From Saprospiraceae bacterium (lineage in GTDB: Bacteria; Bacteroidota; Bacteroidia; Chitinophagales; Saprospiraceae): DNA of 64,000 bases. Below the pieces are notes generated by a model. It ran no database searches and had not been told where the DNA came from. It saw only the letters and a list, made by a program, of their open reading frames with translations. Position numbers and translations under genes: made by a program. The stretch covers positions 2,356,001 through 2,420,000 of the forward strand of contig JADJPZ010000004.1 of NCBI GenBank assembly GCA_016713025.1, in the 5' to 3' direction. Of this stretch, positions 1 through 9,847 are shown one piece after another (positions within the stretch are counted from its first letter, which is position 1; the number at the start of each line of letters is the position of its first letter).

Positions 1-1916
1 TGATCATCCTCTACCAATGTAAGGTTTTCAGCATAATACCCATATGCCGTAATCATACCCTGATTGATCAGGCGCTTAAATGGTTCTGTTGTCGGCACAT
101 ATCCTAAATCATACAAAAACTTGTGCCATGTTCTGGAGTACATCAGGTGTCCCACGGCGTGCTCCGTGCCACCTACGTACAGATCAACATCCTGCCAATA
201 GTCAATGGCTTCTTTTGATGCAAATGCCTGATCATTTCGGGCATCCATATATCTCAGAAAGTACCATGATGACCCGGCAAATCCAGGCATGGTATCTGTT
301 TCCAATTGCATATCAGGGATTTGTTGCACCCACTCTTCTGCTCTGGCTACCGGTGACTTTCCACCCGATGCCGGTTGAAAGTTTTCAAGTTCGGGTAGTT
401 CGAGCGGCAATTCAGCTATATCCAATGGATGTGAAACGCCTTCGCTGTCATAAGCTATTGGAAAAGGCTCTCCCCAGTATCTCTGGCGGGAGTAATTGGC
501 ATCCCTCAGCTTATAGTTGATCTTTTTTGAGCCTATGCCCATTTTTTCGATTCTGGAAAACATTTCCTTGATGGCGTCTTTGACTTCCATGCCATTTAGA
601 AAATCAGAATTGATCATCTTACCCACTTTTTCATGAATGGTAGCACCCGGATAATCTGTCTTATCAACAACCGGAATGATCTCCAATCCAAATTTTGTGG
701 CAAAAATCTGATCCCGCTCATCATCACTCGGTACGGCCATGATAGCTCCTGTACCATAATCTTTCAGCACATATTCTCCCAGCCATATAGGTATTCTTTT
801 ACCATTGAACGGATGGATACAATAAGCTCCTGTAAATACACCAGTGACTTCCTTGACCTCAGCCATACGATCTATTTCTGATCTTCCTGACACATAATCC
901 AGATATGCATCAACAGAATCTTTTCTTTCAGGCGTTGTAATGATTGGTACCCAATCATGTTCAGGAGCAAGAACCATATAAGTAGCTCCGAAAATCGTAT
1001 CGGGTCTGGTAGTAAATATCTCCAGTTGCAGATCATGTCCTTCTAGTTCAAAAAACACCTGAGCACCTTCTGATCTGCCAATCCAGTTGCGCTGCATGGC
1101 CTTAAGTGCATCAGACCACTCTAAGGTATCAAGATCGTTAAGCAACCTTTCTGCATAAGCCGTAATTCTAAGAGACCATTGCATCATCGCTTTTTTCTCC
1201 ACCGGATGTCCACCTCTTTCTGAAAAACCATCCTTCACTTCATCATTGGCAAGTACGGTACCTAATGCTTCACACCAGTTGACAAATCCGGTCTTACGGT
1301 AGGCTAAGCGGTAATTCATCAATACATCATCCTTTTCTTTGGCAGACATAACATTCCACTCCCCTGCTGAAAATACAAAGTCCTGACTACTGGCCGCCTG
1401 CACAGCCCGATTTCCATCTTTTTCAAAAGTAGTGATCAATTGAGCAATGGGCAATCCTTTATCCGAAGATGTATCATAATAATGGTGAAAAAGCTGCAGG
1501 AAAATCCACTGTGTCCACTTGTAGTATGAAGGATCGGAGGTTTTGACTTCTCTGTCCCAGTCAAAACTAAAACCAATATTGTCCAATTGCTCCCTGTAGC
1601 GTTTGATATTATCATCTGTGGATTTTGCAGGGTGTACGCCCGTCTGGATAGCATATTGCTCTGCCGGAAGGCCAAAAGCATCATAACCCATAGGGTGTAG
1701 CACATTGAAGCCTTGCAGTCTTTTGTACCTTGCAAAAATATCAGAAGCTATATATCCAAGAGGATGTCCTACATGCAGTCCTGCTCCGGAGGGATAAGGA
1801 AACATATCGAGTACATAAAACTTGGGTTTTGTGGTATCATTGTCCACTTTATACAACTTAGTATCTGTCCAGTGTTTCCACCATTTGCCTTCTATATTTT
1901 CCGGATGATAATGCAT
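1..1916 (-). CDS. leuS: Leucyl-tRNA synthetase, 3' end beyond window
   Basis: Charges tRNA-Leu with leucine in the cytoplasm. I translated the minus strand from the ATG at 1916. The frame stays open to the window edge, about 638 codons, so the C-terminal third (family usually above 900 residues) including the KMSKS loop is missing. The class I HIGH signature appears as HVGH at about residues 48-51, inside YPSGAGLHVGHPLGY. The editing domain carries TTRPDTIFGATY near residue 300, and LYVGGTEHAVGH, typical of LeuRS, lies near residue 585. An upstream ATG near 1951 is out of frame, which fixes the start. A TAnnTTTG box lies 44 bases upstream. Identification is secure; nothing odd was seen in the visible part. 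Confidence 0.97.
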   Translation of the reverse strand, partial: MHYHPENIEGKWWKHWTDTKLYKVDNDTTKPKFYVLDMFPYPSGAGLHVGHPLGYIASDIFARYKRLQGFNVLHPMGYDAFGLPAEQYAIQTGVHPAKSTDDNIKRYREQLDNIGFSFDWDREVKTSDPSYYKWTQWIFLQLFHHYYDTSSDKGLPIAQLITTFEKDGNRAVQAASSQDFVFSAGEWNVMSAKEKDDVLMNYRLAYRKTGFVNWCEALGTVLANDEVKDGFSERGGHPVEKKAMMQWSLRITAYAERLLNDLDTLEWSDALKAMQRNWIGRSEGAQVFFELEGHDLQLEIFTTRPDTIFGATYMVLAPEHDWVPIITTPERKDSVDAYLDYVSGRSEIDRMAEVKEVTGVFTGAYCIHPFNGKRIPIWLGEYVLKDYGTGAIMAVPSDDERDQIFATKFGLEIIPVVDKTDYPGATIHEKVGKMINSDFLNGMEVKDAIKEMFSRIEKMGIGSKKINYKLRDANYSRQRYWGEPFPIAYDSEGVSHPLDIAELPLELPELENFQPASGGKSPVARAEEWVQQIPDMQLETDTMPGFAGSSWYFLRYMDARNDQAFASKEAIDYWQDVDLYVGGTEHAVGHLMYSRTWHKFLYDLGYVPTTEPFKRLINQGMITAYGYYAENLTLVEDD

Positions 1917-1959
1917 ATGAAATTTAATTTTCCTGATCTTATTTTTAACATCAATCCGC

Positions 1960-1967
1960 AAAATTAA
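1960..1967 (-). promoter_or_regulatory. Bacteroidota -7 box of leuS
   Basis: TAATTTTG on the minus strand fits the Bacteroidota -7 consensus TAnnTTTG and would give a leader of about 38 bases before the leuS ATG. No clear TTG was found at the -33 position, so this is a pattern match only. Confidence 0.45.
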
Positions 1968-2085
1968 ATATTTATAGATGAAATTAAGATATGATTGTTA
2001 ATTTTGATGCTTTTATAAAAAAAATCCGTCATAGACAAAGAATGGGTATTGAACACTACTATTATCAAACATATAAAATACAATC

Positions 2086-2700
2086 ATGCAAAGAATATAT
2101 TTTCATGAAAAAAACCCTAACAAACGGGATCTCAAAGAAGTAGCTGACAGAATTAATCAGGGAGAAATAGTGATTTTTCCTACAGATACCATTTATGCGA
2201 TCGGATGTCTGATGACCAACCGAAACGGTATCGAAAAGATATGCCGCATCATGAATAAAAAAGAAAAGCAGGCCAAAATGTCATTGATCTGTCCTAATAT
2301 CAGCGTCATCTCTCAATACACGATTCAGATCAGTAATGATGTATTTAAGACCATGAAACGTTATCTGCCCGGACCATACACTTTCATCCTTAAATCCAAT
2401 AACTACGTTCAAAAATTCTTTAAAAACAGTAAGGAAGAAATCGGTGTCCGTATTCCAAATAATGATATCCTGATAGGATTGCAGGAATTCCTTAAGGCAC
2501 CGCTCATCTCGACATCACTCAATAGTGAAGATGAAATACTAAAATACTACACTGATCCGGACGAAATCGAAGAAGTATTTGCCCATAAAGCAGATATGCT
2601 CATGGATGGTGGCATCGGAGACTATGCTGAATCCACAGTTTTGGACTGCACTGGTACTGAAATCGAACTGGTTAGAGAAGGTAAGGGGGAAGTGTATTGA
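2086..2700 (+). CDS. Sua5/YciO/YrdC-type L-threonylcarbamoyl-AMP synthase family protein
   Basis: A 204-residue single-domain protein of the YrdC fold, which binds ATP, threonine and bicarbonate in the t6A tRNA modification pathway. The opening GEIVIFPTDTIYAIGC (about residues 27-42) is the family signature. The KKEKQAKMSLIC segment (about residues 59-70) stands where TsaC has its KxRP motif. GPYTFILKS, GVRIPNN and the late STVLDCTG follow the family order. The length and the weak KxRP motif resemble the YciO branch more than TsaC itself, so whether it carries the essential t6A activity is open. Starts at ATG 2086, the first good start after leuS; 59 bases separate it from the esterase downstream. 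Confidence 0.85.
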   Translation: MQRIYFHEKNPNKRDLKEVADRINQGEIVIFPTDTIYAIGCLMTNRNGIEKICRIMNKKEKQAKMSLICPNISVISQYTIQISNDVFKTMKRYLPGPYTFILKSNNYVQKFFKNSKEEIGVRIPNNDILIGLQEFLKAPLISTSLNSEDEILKYYTDPDEIEEVFAHKADMLMDGGIGDYAESTVLDCTGTEIELVREGKGEVY

Positions 2701-2759
2701 AAAGGGAACCAAATTAATCCAAGACTAAAATTACATTCATCAAATCAGATAACTTCATC

Positions 2760-3587
2760 ATGAAATTTATTGTCATTTTACTTTTAATAGTGCACTCATA
2801 TTCAACCACTTGTCAACAGGAATATGTAATCCAAAAGGATCTACCCTACTATGCCATTACTGAAATAAAAGGTGATGCATACAAAACATCTCAGTGCCTG
2901 CTGGATATATATTACCCTAAAGATGGACGTAATTTTGCCACAATTATTTGGTTTCATGGGGGCGGGATCGCAGGTGGGCAAAAGGAAATTCCAAAGGCTT
3001 TGATGGAAAAAGGATATGCTGTTATTGGAGTGGGTTACAGGCTCTCTCCAAAGGTAAGTGCTCCCGTTTACATAGAAGATGCAGCCGCCGCTGTAGCCTG
3101 GACTTTTCAGAACATCCATAAATATGGCGGCAATACTGATCTTATTTTTGTTTCCGGCCATTCTGCAGGTGGTTATCTGGGCATGATGATAGGACTTGAT
3201 AAAAAGTACCTTAACCACCATAGTATCAATGCTGATCAAATTGCTGGTATAATCCCTTTCAGTGGACAGGCCGTCACTCACTTTACTATCAGAAAAGAAA
3301 GAGGGATCAAAGATACTCAACCTACAATCGACGATATGGCTCCACTATATCACGTGAGAGCAGGTGCACCACCATTGCTGTTGATCACAGGAGATCGTGA
3401 GATGGAACTATTAGGCCGATATGAAGAAAACGCCTATTTGGCCAGAATGATGCAATTAACAGGCCATACTTCAACAAAATTGTATGAGCTCCAGGGTTTC
3501 GATCACGGAAACATGCCTGAACCAGCTTTTCCTTTGCTATTACGAGAAGTTCGTGACATTTCAAAGAAAATATTGAGCAAGAAATAA
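2760..3587 (+). CDS. Secreted alpha/beta hydrolase, carbohydrate-esterase-like
   Basis: A 275-residue protein with an N-terminal signal peptide ending near residue 19 (Thr-Cys-Gln-Gln), so probably periplasmic, or a lipoprotein if Cys18 is used. It has the alpha/beta-hydrolase order of the hormone-sensitive-lipase/BD-FAE type: oxyanion-hole HGGG at residues 66-69, nucleophile elbow GHSAGG at 133-138 (Ser135), a likely acid at Asp212 in TGDRE and a likely catalytic His249 in GFDHG. Such enzymes deacylate decorated carbohydrates or small esters; the substrate is not shown. It is convergent with the glycoside hydrolase operon, with 12 bases between stop codons, which suggests but does not prove a role in the same glycan pathway. 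Confidence 0.82.
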   Translation: MKFIVILLLIVHSYSTTCQQEYVIQKDLPYYAITEIKGDAYKTSQCLLDIYYPKDGRNFATIIWFHGGGIAGGQKEIPKALMEKGYAVIGVGYRLSPKVSAPVYIEDAAAAVAWTFQNIHKYGGNTDLIFVSGHSAGGYLGMMIGLDKKYLNHHSINADQIAGIIPFSGQAVTHFTIRKERGIKDTQPTIDDMAPLYHVRAGAPPLLLITGDREMELLGRYEENAYLARMMQLTGHTSTKLYELQGFDHGNMPEPAFPLLLREVRDISKKILSKK

Positions 3588-3599
3588 ATAGGATTTAAC

Positions 3600-5876
3600 C
3601 TACTCACCCAACCTGACAATCATCTCCGCCATCTTTTGCCGGTGTTGATACAGATGTAATGGGTTTTTAGTATATGTTTTTTCATCCTTGTATACAGATT
3701 CGGGTATTTCCAGAAGAGCCATTGCTTCATTGATCAGCTTTTCTTTCTTTTTATCAGCCTTTTGTACAGTTTTTTGAAGGATCACCATATACTCATAATC
3801 TTCGATACCATCCCGAAGCAACTCAAGTCGTAAAGACGGAATGGGTGTACCTGTATATGTCGATTTATCGATACCCGGCTTTCTGTTGTTGGGATAAAAA
3901 TACCTTCCGTCACCGTTGCCCCAGATGGTTTGTTTTCCTGACGGCCATCCATATCCATTGACAAATGACATGGCTTCTTCCCAGGGATTCTGCAGGTATC
4001 CGGCCGGTGATGCCGCTTCAGAATTCCAGTAAGTGGTCTCCCACATCAGGATTCCTTTGAGCTGGTGTTTGTATGATGCCCACAACCACATGCGCATATT
4101 GATGGCATCGTGGTCGATAAATTCTGATATCCAGGGCGACTTTGGCCAGCAGCAAAGGTACGACCAGTGTTCGAGTCCTTTTTCATTCATCTTTCTGATC
4201 TTCTCATGGTCCAATTTGTGCCAGATAGTGCAGCTGATATCCGTCACATCAGAGATATCCTGCCCGGCGACATGTTCGGTCAGAAATGTTTTGATCTCTG
4301 GGGCATACTTTTTGATCAGGGCATTGGTTCCTTTGACAAACTCATAATCTGGTTCGTTGGGTTCGTCAAACCAATATATATATTCCTTACCCAACCATCC
4401 TTGTTTCTTAAGATTCTCCTGCATCTGTGACAAATATCTCTTCATCAACCTGTTGTATTCGGGAGTACCCTGCTCAAATCCTTCAAATCTGCCATACTCC
4501 CGTTCATAATAAGTACCGCTGCCCAATCCTTTCAACCGTAGATTGTAACCGGTGAATCCAAATTCATCAAAGTACTTCCGTCCTGCTTCATTAAACTTGC
4601 TGAAATCGAGCTTTATATCTATCATATCTGTTGCTACCTCAAAATCACCACCGGGCAACATATTTTTTCCTGTACCGATATGATTCAAAGCCATATCGTC
4701 AAACCATACCGTTCCTTTATTTTCTCCTGAAAGAGTTTTGTTGGTCGCGTACAACTTGATCCTGAGATATTTGATTTCAGGTTGTAACCTACCCATTCTG
4801 AGCGTATCGTTTTTCCAGGCATTACCGGTGGAAAATATGTCAAATCTGTTTTCAAATATTATCCATTTTTTATCAGCATCATAACACTCCATACCTACCA
4901 CATATTCGTGATTATCTGCAGATGCACGTGTCACCCAAGTAAGCATATAGGATTCTCTGTAATCTACTGCAATAAAATCTGCATGAACTGCTTCAACATT
5001 GGCAGTGGGAGACTGGTCCGTGAGCTTGTATGAATAGTTGCCTTCATAAATGTTTTTACTATCAAACACCCCTCCTTTCCAATGTACTCCTGTCACCTTC
5101 TCTCCTATAGGTGCATATTCAAATGGATTATATGGAGAAATCTTGTAATCACTAAAAGTTTTCATATACTGATCAAACACTTTCAACTCATCTTCTGTAT
5201 TATATATATTATCATATTTTTCAATATTATTCATACTGAAACCAAATCCTGAGCGCATGGTTGGACTTGTTGGCAAAGAAAAATTCCAGACGTGAAGCTT
5301 TAATAATACCTCATGTCTCCATTCACCACTGCTTAATGTCAGTTTTCCTGTATAACTTCCTGATTTGGCATCTCCAGGTATTTTGACAGTCACCCAAAAT
5401 GGATGATTTTCTCCGGGAGTTAGTGTAGCAGGTACCACGTACTCAGGAAGAGGGTCGGGCCACCATCCTGTAAAACCGTAATTGTCAGTTGGTTTATTGA
5501 CTTTTACGTATTCTACTCTTTTTATCTGAAATTGGGAATTAGAAATGCTTGTTTTTCCATCTGAATGGATGAGCACTCCGGGTTCTATCCTGACTTTATC
5601 CATTCTTACAGAAGGTCGGATACTGATGATAAATGACTCAAACTCGTTTTTTGCTGATTTGATATCAATGTTAGCAGATGTTTTGGAAGGCAATGAAACA
5701 TCGCGCATCACTTTATATGCTCCTTCACACCACCAGATACCGGCAGTTTTATCCTGATGCAGTAAATAACCATACCCACCTGTTGAAACATGATTGGGGT
5801 CTACCTTTTCAGTTTGTTGTGCCTGCGTGAAAGAAACAACTAATACACAAATCAGGATGTAGATAATTTTATACAT
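3600..5876 (-). CDS. Secreted GH123-like glycoside hydrolase with DUF4091 tail
   Basis: A 758-residue protein with a signal peptide ending in TQAQ at about residue 20. An N-terminal beta-sandwich region precedes a TIM-barrel-like part. The strand end YIYWFDEPNEPDY (DE at residues 504-505) corresponds to the Asp-Glu pair used in GH123 N-acetylgalactosaminidases for substrate-assisted catalysis. The C-terminal LRLELLRDGIEDYEYM is the hallmark of DUF4091. A carbohydrate-binding-like insert (about residues 270-415, rich in aromatic and Asp residues) splits the N-terminal and catalytic parts. It is the last gene of the minus-strand operon, 64 bases after the GH95-like gene. Action on amino-sugar glycans is inferred from family only. 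Confidence 0.83.
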   Translation of the reverse strand: MYKIIYILICVLVVSFTQAQQTEKVDPNHVSTGGYGYLLHQDKTAGIWWCEGAYKVMRDVSLPSKTSANIDIKSAKNEFESFIISIRPSVRMDKVRIEPGVLIHSDGKTSISNSQFQIKRVEYVKVNKPTDNYGFTGWWPDPLPEYVVPATLTPGENHPFWVTVKIPGDAKSGSYTGKLTLSSGEWRHEVLLKLHVWNFSLPTSPTMRSGFGFSMNNIEKYDNIYNTEDELKVFDQYMKTFSDYKISPYNPFEYAPIGEKVTGVHWKGGVFDSKNIYEGNYSYKLTDQSPTANVEAVHADFIAVDYRESYMLTWVTRASADNHEYVVGMECYDADKKWIIFENRFDIFSTGNAWKNDTLRMGRLQPEIKYLRIKLYATNKTLSGENKGTVWFDDMALNHIGTGKNMLPGGDFEVATDMIDIKLDFSKFNEAGRKYFDEFGFTGYNLRLKGLGSGTYYEREYGRFEGFEQGTPEYNRLMKRYLSQMQENLKKQGWLGKEYIYWFDEPNEPDYEFVKGTNALIKKYAPEIKTFLTEHVAGQDISDVTDISCTIWHKLDHEKIRKMNEKGLEHWSYLCCWPKSPWISEFIDHDAINMRMWLWASYKHQLKGILMWETTYWNSEAASPAGYLQNPWEEAMSFVNGYGWPSGKQTIWGNGDGRYFYPNNRKPGIDKSTYTGTPIPSLRLELLRDGIEDYEYMVILQKTVQKADKKKEKLINEAMALLEIPESVYKDEKTYTKNPLHLYQHRQKMAEMIVRLGE

Positions 5877-5940
5877 GGCTTAAATGAATTTTTAATTATG
5901 AAATCGAAAAAAAAATGTTGATAAACTAAAATTAAAATTA

Positions 5941-8184
5941 TTATTTTCTACTCAGATGTACAACATCACCTTTTTCCAACTTTAATAAAATTGTATCACC
6001 TTCAAACTGAATATTATTGGTTTTAATTCCATTAATATCAAACATTGATTTCTGCAATGTCATCTTAATATTAACATCGACATCAGCCTTGATGGTGACA
6101 CTTTTAATGTTTCCTTCAGATTTTTGTGCACTTACCATAACTCCTTCTTTTGTTCTGAATTGATCAAATCCGATATTTTTCCAATCATCGGGGACGGCTG
6201 GAAACAAATCTATAAAGCCCTCATGTGACTGCAACAACATTTCCTGAAGTCCTCTTGCAAAAGCAAAATTGCCTTCCAGCGTAAATGGTCTGTAAGTAAA
6301 TGAGGAATATTGACCACCCTTTTGATCTCCATTGAGATGAAAACTGTTAGGCGATGTAAAATTAGTGGCAAACTTCCTGAGCATATCAGCTGCTTTTTCT
6401 GATTCCCTAGCTTTAGCATATACACATGCCATCCAACTAAAAGAATATCCGACCCAAGCTTTTGTTCCGAGTTTTTCGATATGTCGGATCGATTTTTCAA
6501 AAATCTCTTTATTTTCATTCAGGGTGATGATTTCCAAAGGAAAAATCGCCATGTAATTGGATAAATGTCGGTGAGAATCCTCAAGATTTTCAGTTGCTGA
6601 GACCATTAATCCCGTTTCATTTATACTCAATTCAGGAAGTCTTGTCAATATTTTTTCAATACGGGATATATCTGAATCATTTGTGATTTGATACAATTCT
6701 TTACAGGCAGTATAAAACCACTTCATCAAAGACAGATCATAGTTGGTGAAAGTTTGATACCACGCTTTTATACTGTTATCATGAATTTCAGGGGATGAAC
6801 TCAATGGCAAAGTCAAATGACCATTTTTATCTAATTTTAAGATAGAAGAAAAATATTGTTCGGCTTCCCTAAAGTAAGGTAAGCATCTGTTAATCAAGAA
6901 CACTTTGTCTTGTCCGTATTGATATTGCCAGTAAAAATGCTGAGCCAACCAAGCCACTGTAGTCGGACTCATGGAGTACTGTATCCATCCTCCCATTTCT
7001 TTGCCACTGATGGTAGTGACACCAGGGACATTCAATCCTTCTGCACCGAAATAACTTTTTGTCCACTTCCTGTTTACGTTTCGCGTACTCCACAACCAGT
7101 TGGTAAATCCTGCTGTGAGATCGGTGTGATTTGCAATATATCCCGGCCAATAACTCAACTGCGTATTTAAATCATGATGAAAATCTCCTTTCCAAGGCGG
7201 CAATCTGCCATTGTCAGCTGTCCAGACCGCTTGCAAAGATATAGGTGGAGTATGTGCCCTTGCTGTACACCCAAACTTATACATCTCAAGATAATACTGC
7301 TTTTCTAATATAGGGTCAGGAACTGACAATGAAGATTTGGACCAAAATGACTTCCACCAAGCTGTATGACTATTTTTATCTCTTTTGGGCATCCTGGCTT
7401 GTGTAGATCCGGAGCCATGATCGCTCCATATGATGGTCCATTGCCCTCTGAGCGATTTTCCGTTACTGGTAAAATTGATGATGACTTTATACCAACTCTT
7501 GCCATGACAAGGCTGAAAGTAGGTGTAGCTTTTTTCTGTTTTAATGATGGTTCCAGCAGGATATCCCAATTTTTCAAGCCCGGATCCTGAAACGGAGTTT
7601 TCGCCGGTACTTTTTATTACATTCTGATATTTGGGAGGAACAATCTCAAATTGAAGCACACTTGGTAAATTTTTGAATTCAAAGAACCCATAATTTTTTG
7701 ATGCATGAATATAGCTTTCCATAGTCACACCATTTTCCCATCTGATATTGGCAACAGCAGATTTTATATCCAGATGAGAAGATGTTACTTTTCCAAAACT
7801 TTTTGTATCAAATTCAATTGCTGCAGCAGGAATTTTAGTTGGCGCCGCATTGGCTTCATAAGGTTCATCGCCCAGTTTCTGAACTGGTGCATAGTCATTT
7901 CTATTGACCTGATCTACTACCCAATCAAATTTCAGTTTATCGATTTCAGGCATGGGTCTGTCATCCCACAAGAAGACATTATCGAGTGCCATTCTCAATT
8001 TTTTATCTTTTTGCCATATCAAAACGCCCAATGAACCATTGCCAAGTGGAAGACCTTCGTCCCATTTATCAGGAATTCCATTAAAACTGAGATGATGGTG
8101 CCTGAACGGTTGAGACCATATTTGTTTTGGGGTTACAAACAAAAAGATGAAAATATTACAAAATATAGCTAATCTGATTTTCAT
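5941..8184 (-). CDS. Secreted GH95-like glycoside hydrolase (alpha-L-fucosidase family)
   Basis: About 747 residues from the chosen ATG at 8184, which begins MKIRLAIFCNIFIFLF, a signal peptide; an upstream in-frame start at 8223 would overlap ridA and hide this peptide. The purine-rich AGAAAGGAAACG just before the ATG could act in ribosome binding. The N-domain has WDEGLPLGNGSLG (about residues 40-55), typical of GH95; the catalytic barrel has HHDLNTQLSYWPGY and, late, LEGNFAFARGLQEMLLQS. In characterised GH95 enzymes these motifs usually read NxN and DxNFG, so two catalytic-motif residues differ (Asp for Asn, Glu for Asp). Fucosidase activity is therefore uncertain; galactosidase or another specificity is possible. 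Confidence 0.82.
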   Translation of the reverse strand: MKIRLAIFCNIFIFLFVTPKQIWSQPFRHHHLSFNGIPDKWDEGLPLGNGSLGVLIWQKDKKLRMALDNVFLWDDRPMPEIDKLKFDWVVDQVNRNDYAPVQKLGDEPYEANAAPTKIPAAAIEFDTKSFGKVTSSHLDIKSAVANIRWENGVTMESYIHASKNYGFFEFKNLPSVLQFEIVPPKYQNVIKSTGENSVSGSGLEKLGYPAGTIIKTEKSYTYFQPCHGKSWYKVIINFTSNGKSLRGQWTIIWSDHGSGSTQARMPKRDKNSHTAWWKSFWSKSSLSVPDPILEKQYYLEMYKFGCTARAHTPPISLQAVWTADNGRLPPWKGDFHHDLNTQLSYWPGYIANHTDLTAGFTNWLWSTRNVNRKWTKSYFGAEGLNVPGVTTISGKEMGGWIQYSMSPTTVAWLAQHFYWQYQYGQDKVFLINRCLPYFREAEQYFSSILKLDKNGHLTLPLSSSPEIHDNSIKAWYQTFTNYDLSLMKWFYTACKELYQITNDSDISRIEKILTRLPELSINETGLMVSATENLEDSHRHLSNYMAIFPLEIITLNENKEIFEKSIRHIEKLGTKAWVGYSFSWMACVYAKARESEKAADMLRKFATNFTSPNSFHLNGDQKGGQYSSFTYRPFTLEGNFAFARGLQEMLLQSHEGFIDLFPAVPDDWKNIGFDQFRTKEGVMVSAQKSEGNIKSVTIKADVDVNIKMTLQKSMFDINGIKTNNIQFEGDTILLKLEKGDVVHLSRK

Positions 8185-8194
8185 CGTTTCCTTT

Positions 8195-8572
8195 CTATAT
8201 TTCAGCAATAGCATCCAATTCAATCAAAAATCCATAATGCAGTTCCTGCACTGGTATCACTGTCCTTGCTGGTTTGTGATCACCCATAAATTCTGCGTAC
8301 AGGGAGTTAAATGCTCCCCAGTTTTCTGCGTTTTTGATATATGCATTCACTTTGACCAAATGTGATGTGGTCAAACCACATTCATCCAGAATATCCTTCA
8401 GATTTTTGAAGACTTGACTGACTTGTATTTTGAATGACCCTGCTGAAAGTTTTTCGCCTGTCCCCTGATCTATAGGAAGGATGCCAGATAAGTACACAGA
8501 ACCATTGCTGGATACAGCCTGACTATAGTGCCCTGTTGGGGCTGACTTTCCTGAAACATTTATTAATTTCAT
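8195..8572 (-). CDS. RidA family enamine/imine deaminase
   Basis: A 125-residue protein of the YjgF/YER057c/UK114 family, cytoplasmic trimers that hydrolyse reactive enamines and imines released by PLP enzymes. The diagnostic Arg sits in PARTVIPV (about residues 101-108), followed by ELDAIAEI, where the family has a conserved acidic residue. Full length for the family. It lies 16 bases after the D-threonine-aldolase-like gene, a PLP enzyme, and 10 bases before the GH95-like gene, so the operon order itself supports a role in clearing imine by-products of its upstream neighbour. That link is an inference. Confidence 0.92.
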   Translation of the reverse strand: MKLINVSGKSAPTGHYSQAVSSNGSVYLSGILPIDQGTGEKLSAGSFKIQVSQVFKNLKDILDECGLTTSHLVKVNAYIKNAENWGAFNSLYAEFMGDHKPARTVIPVQELHYGFLIELDAIAEI

Positions 8573-8588
8573 ACTCTATCTTTATAAA

Positions 8589-9710
8589 TTACAAATAATC
8601 CTTCCTGATATCAAAATAATCTATGGCATTTCCTGTCAAGGTGGTATATTTTCCGATCAAGTTTGCTGTCATACATGAATGTACAGGTAAAATGCCTACC
8701 ATGTCACCTGTGTCTATCCGGTCAAATACTTGATCAGAAACCACAAGCGTTCCATGTTCCTGAGATAGTTTGCTCAAAAAGCAGCCTTCCATAGGTTTAC
8801 TCCACCCATTTGACTCCAGAAAGACCAGATCACCATAATTTTTTTGATTATGGTCATTCACGATAAAATCTTTCGACAGGTGGATACCACCACCTATGAT
8901 GATGATCTCGTTTCTATCTTTATGTTTTGCAACTACGGGACAAGCTACTGCGACTGCAATATCTTCAGGCTTACATGCCGATATCTGGACTTGCATAATA
9001 TCATAAAATACAAAATTGCCTGGTCTGATCTCATCCACAAGGCTAAAATCATCAGCTACACTACAAGTCGGCGTATCGCCCACTGATATCTTTATATTCG
9101 GATATTGAGGTTTATATTTTTCTTTCAGATGAAACAATATTTGCATTGTGGTATGGTGCAATTCCAATATTTCATCTGTTGACCTGCAATAATAACTGTT
9201 TCCGGTATGGGTTAGAAATCCTGCAAAACAAAGTAATCTGCTTTTCTCTATAAGATTGATAATAGACATTAACATTACATCATCTTCGTACAATACACCC
9301 GTGCGGCGATATCCTGTATCAATTTTTATCCAGACATTGATAGGGTGTTCAACACTTTCAGCCAAACTCATGGTACCTGAGATGTCGGCAACCAAGAGAT
9401 GTAAATTTACTTTTTGAGCAAGATCATTAATTCTGTGCTTTTCTCTTGTGTTGACAGGTATTGCTACAGTAATATCGTTCCAGCCATCTTCTGCAAAAAA
9501 AGAAGCCATCTTTAAAGAAGAGACAGTAATAGCATTTACACCTTCCTGCCTGAACCATCTGCCAATTTCGTGGCTTTGATGTGTTTTAAAGTGTGGTCTG
9601 AAAAGTACTTTACACTTCTGAGCCTTTTTGACCATTTGCTTTATGTTGTTTCTACATCTGACCTCGTCTAGTAGTAATGTGGGTTCGCAAAGGTCAGTAA
9701 TGATATTCAT
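8589..9710 (-). CDS. D-threonine aldolase / D-serine dehydratase-like PLP enzyme
   Basis: A 373-residue fold-type III PLP enzyme (alanine-racemase N-domain). EPTLLLDEVRCRNNI at the start and LFRPHFKTHQSHEIG (about residues 36-50) are typical of the DSD1/D-threonine aldolase group, the Lys in KTH being the PLP lysine. The C-terminal PVHSCMTANL matches the His and Cys that bind a divalent metal in this group. The reaction is cleavage of D-3-hydroxy amino acids or deamination of D-serine; the sequence does not decide. No signal peptide, so cytoplasmic. First gene of a four-gene minus-strand operon with ridA and two glycoside hydrolases, a mixture that suggests use of amino-acid-decorated or D-amino-acid-containing material. 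Confidence 0.87.
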   Translation of the reverse strand: MNIITDLCEPTLLLDEVRCRNNIKQMVKKAQKCKVLFRPHFKTHQSHEIGRWFRQEGVNAITVSSLKMASFFAEDGWNDITVAIPVNTREKHRINDLAQKVNLHLLVADISGTMSLAESVEHPINVWIKIDTGYRRTGVLYEDDVMLMSIINLIEKSRLLCFAGFLTHTGNSYYCRSTDEILELHHTTMQILFHLKEKYKPQYPNIKISVGDTPTCSVADDFSLVDEIRPGNFVFYDIMQVQISACKPEDIAVAVACPVVAKHKDRNEIIIIGGGIHLSKDFIVNDHNQKNYGDLVFLESNGWSKPMEGCFLSKLSQEHGTLVVSDQVFDRIDTGDMVGILPVHSCMTANLIGKYTTLTGNAIDYFDIRKDYL

Positions 9711-9810
9711 GAACAGTAAAGGATCTGATTAAAGACCTAAATGTAATCATTTCCAAAGAAACCTGCATACGGTATTGCTATAAATATAGTTTATATAGTT
9801 TATAAAATGA

Positions 9811-9843
9811 TTTGTACAATTTGAATTGATTTTTGTATTTTTG
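9811..9843 (+). promoter_or_regulatory. Likely promoter of the rpn gene
   Basis: TTTG at 9811-9814 and TATTTTTG at 9836-9843 fit the Bacteroidota -33 and -7 boxes, with 21 bases between them. The -7 box ends only 4 bases before the ATG at 9848, so transcription would start at or just before the start codon, giving an almost leaderless message. AT-rich DNA yields such boxes by chance, so moderate support only. Confidence 0.4.
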
Positions 9844-9847
9844 TGAA

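Noticed and set aside
1..1990. Plus-strand frames opposite leuS
   Set aside because: All are shadows of the LeuRS frame, which has family motifs through its whole length.
9833..9847. TTG start for rpn
   Set aside because: It lies inside the likely -7 box, and ATG at 9848 is in the same frame.
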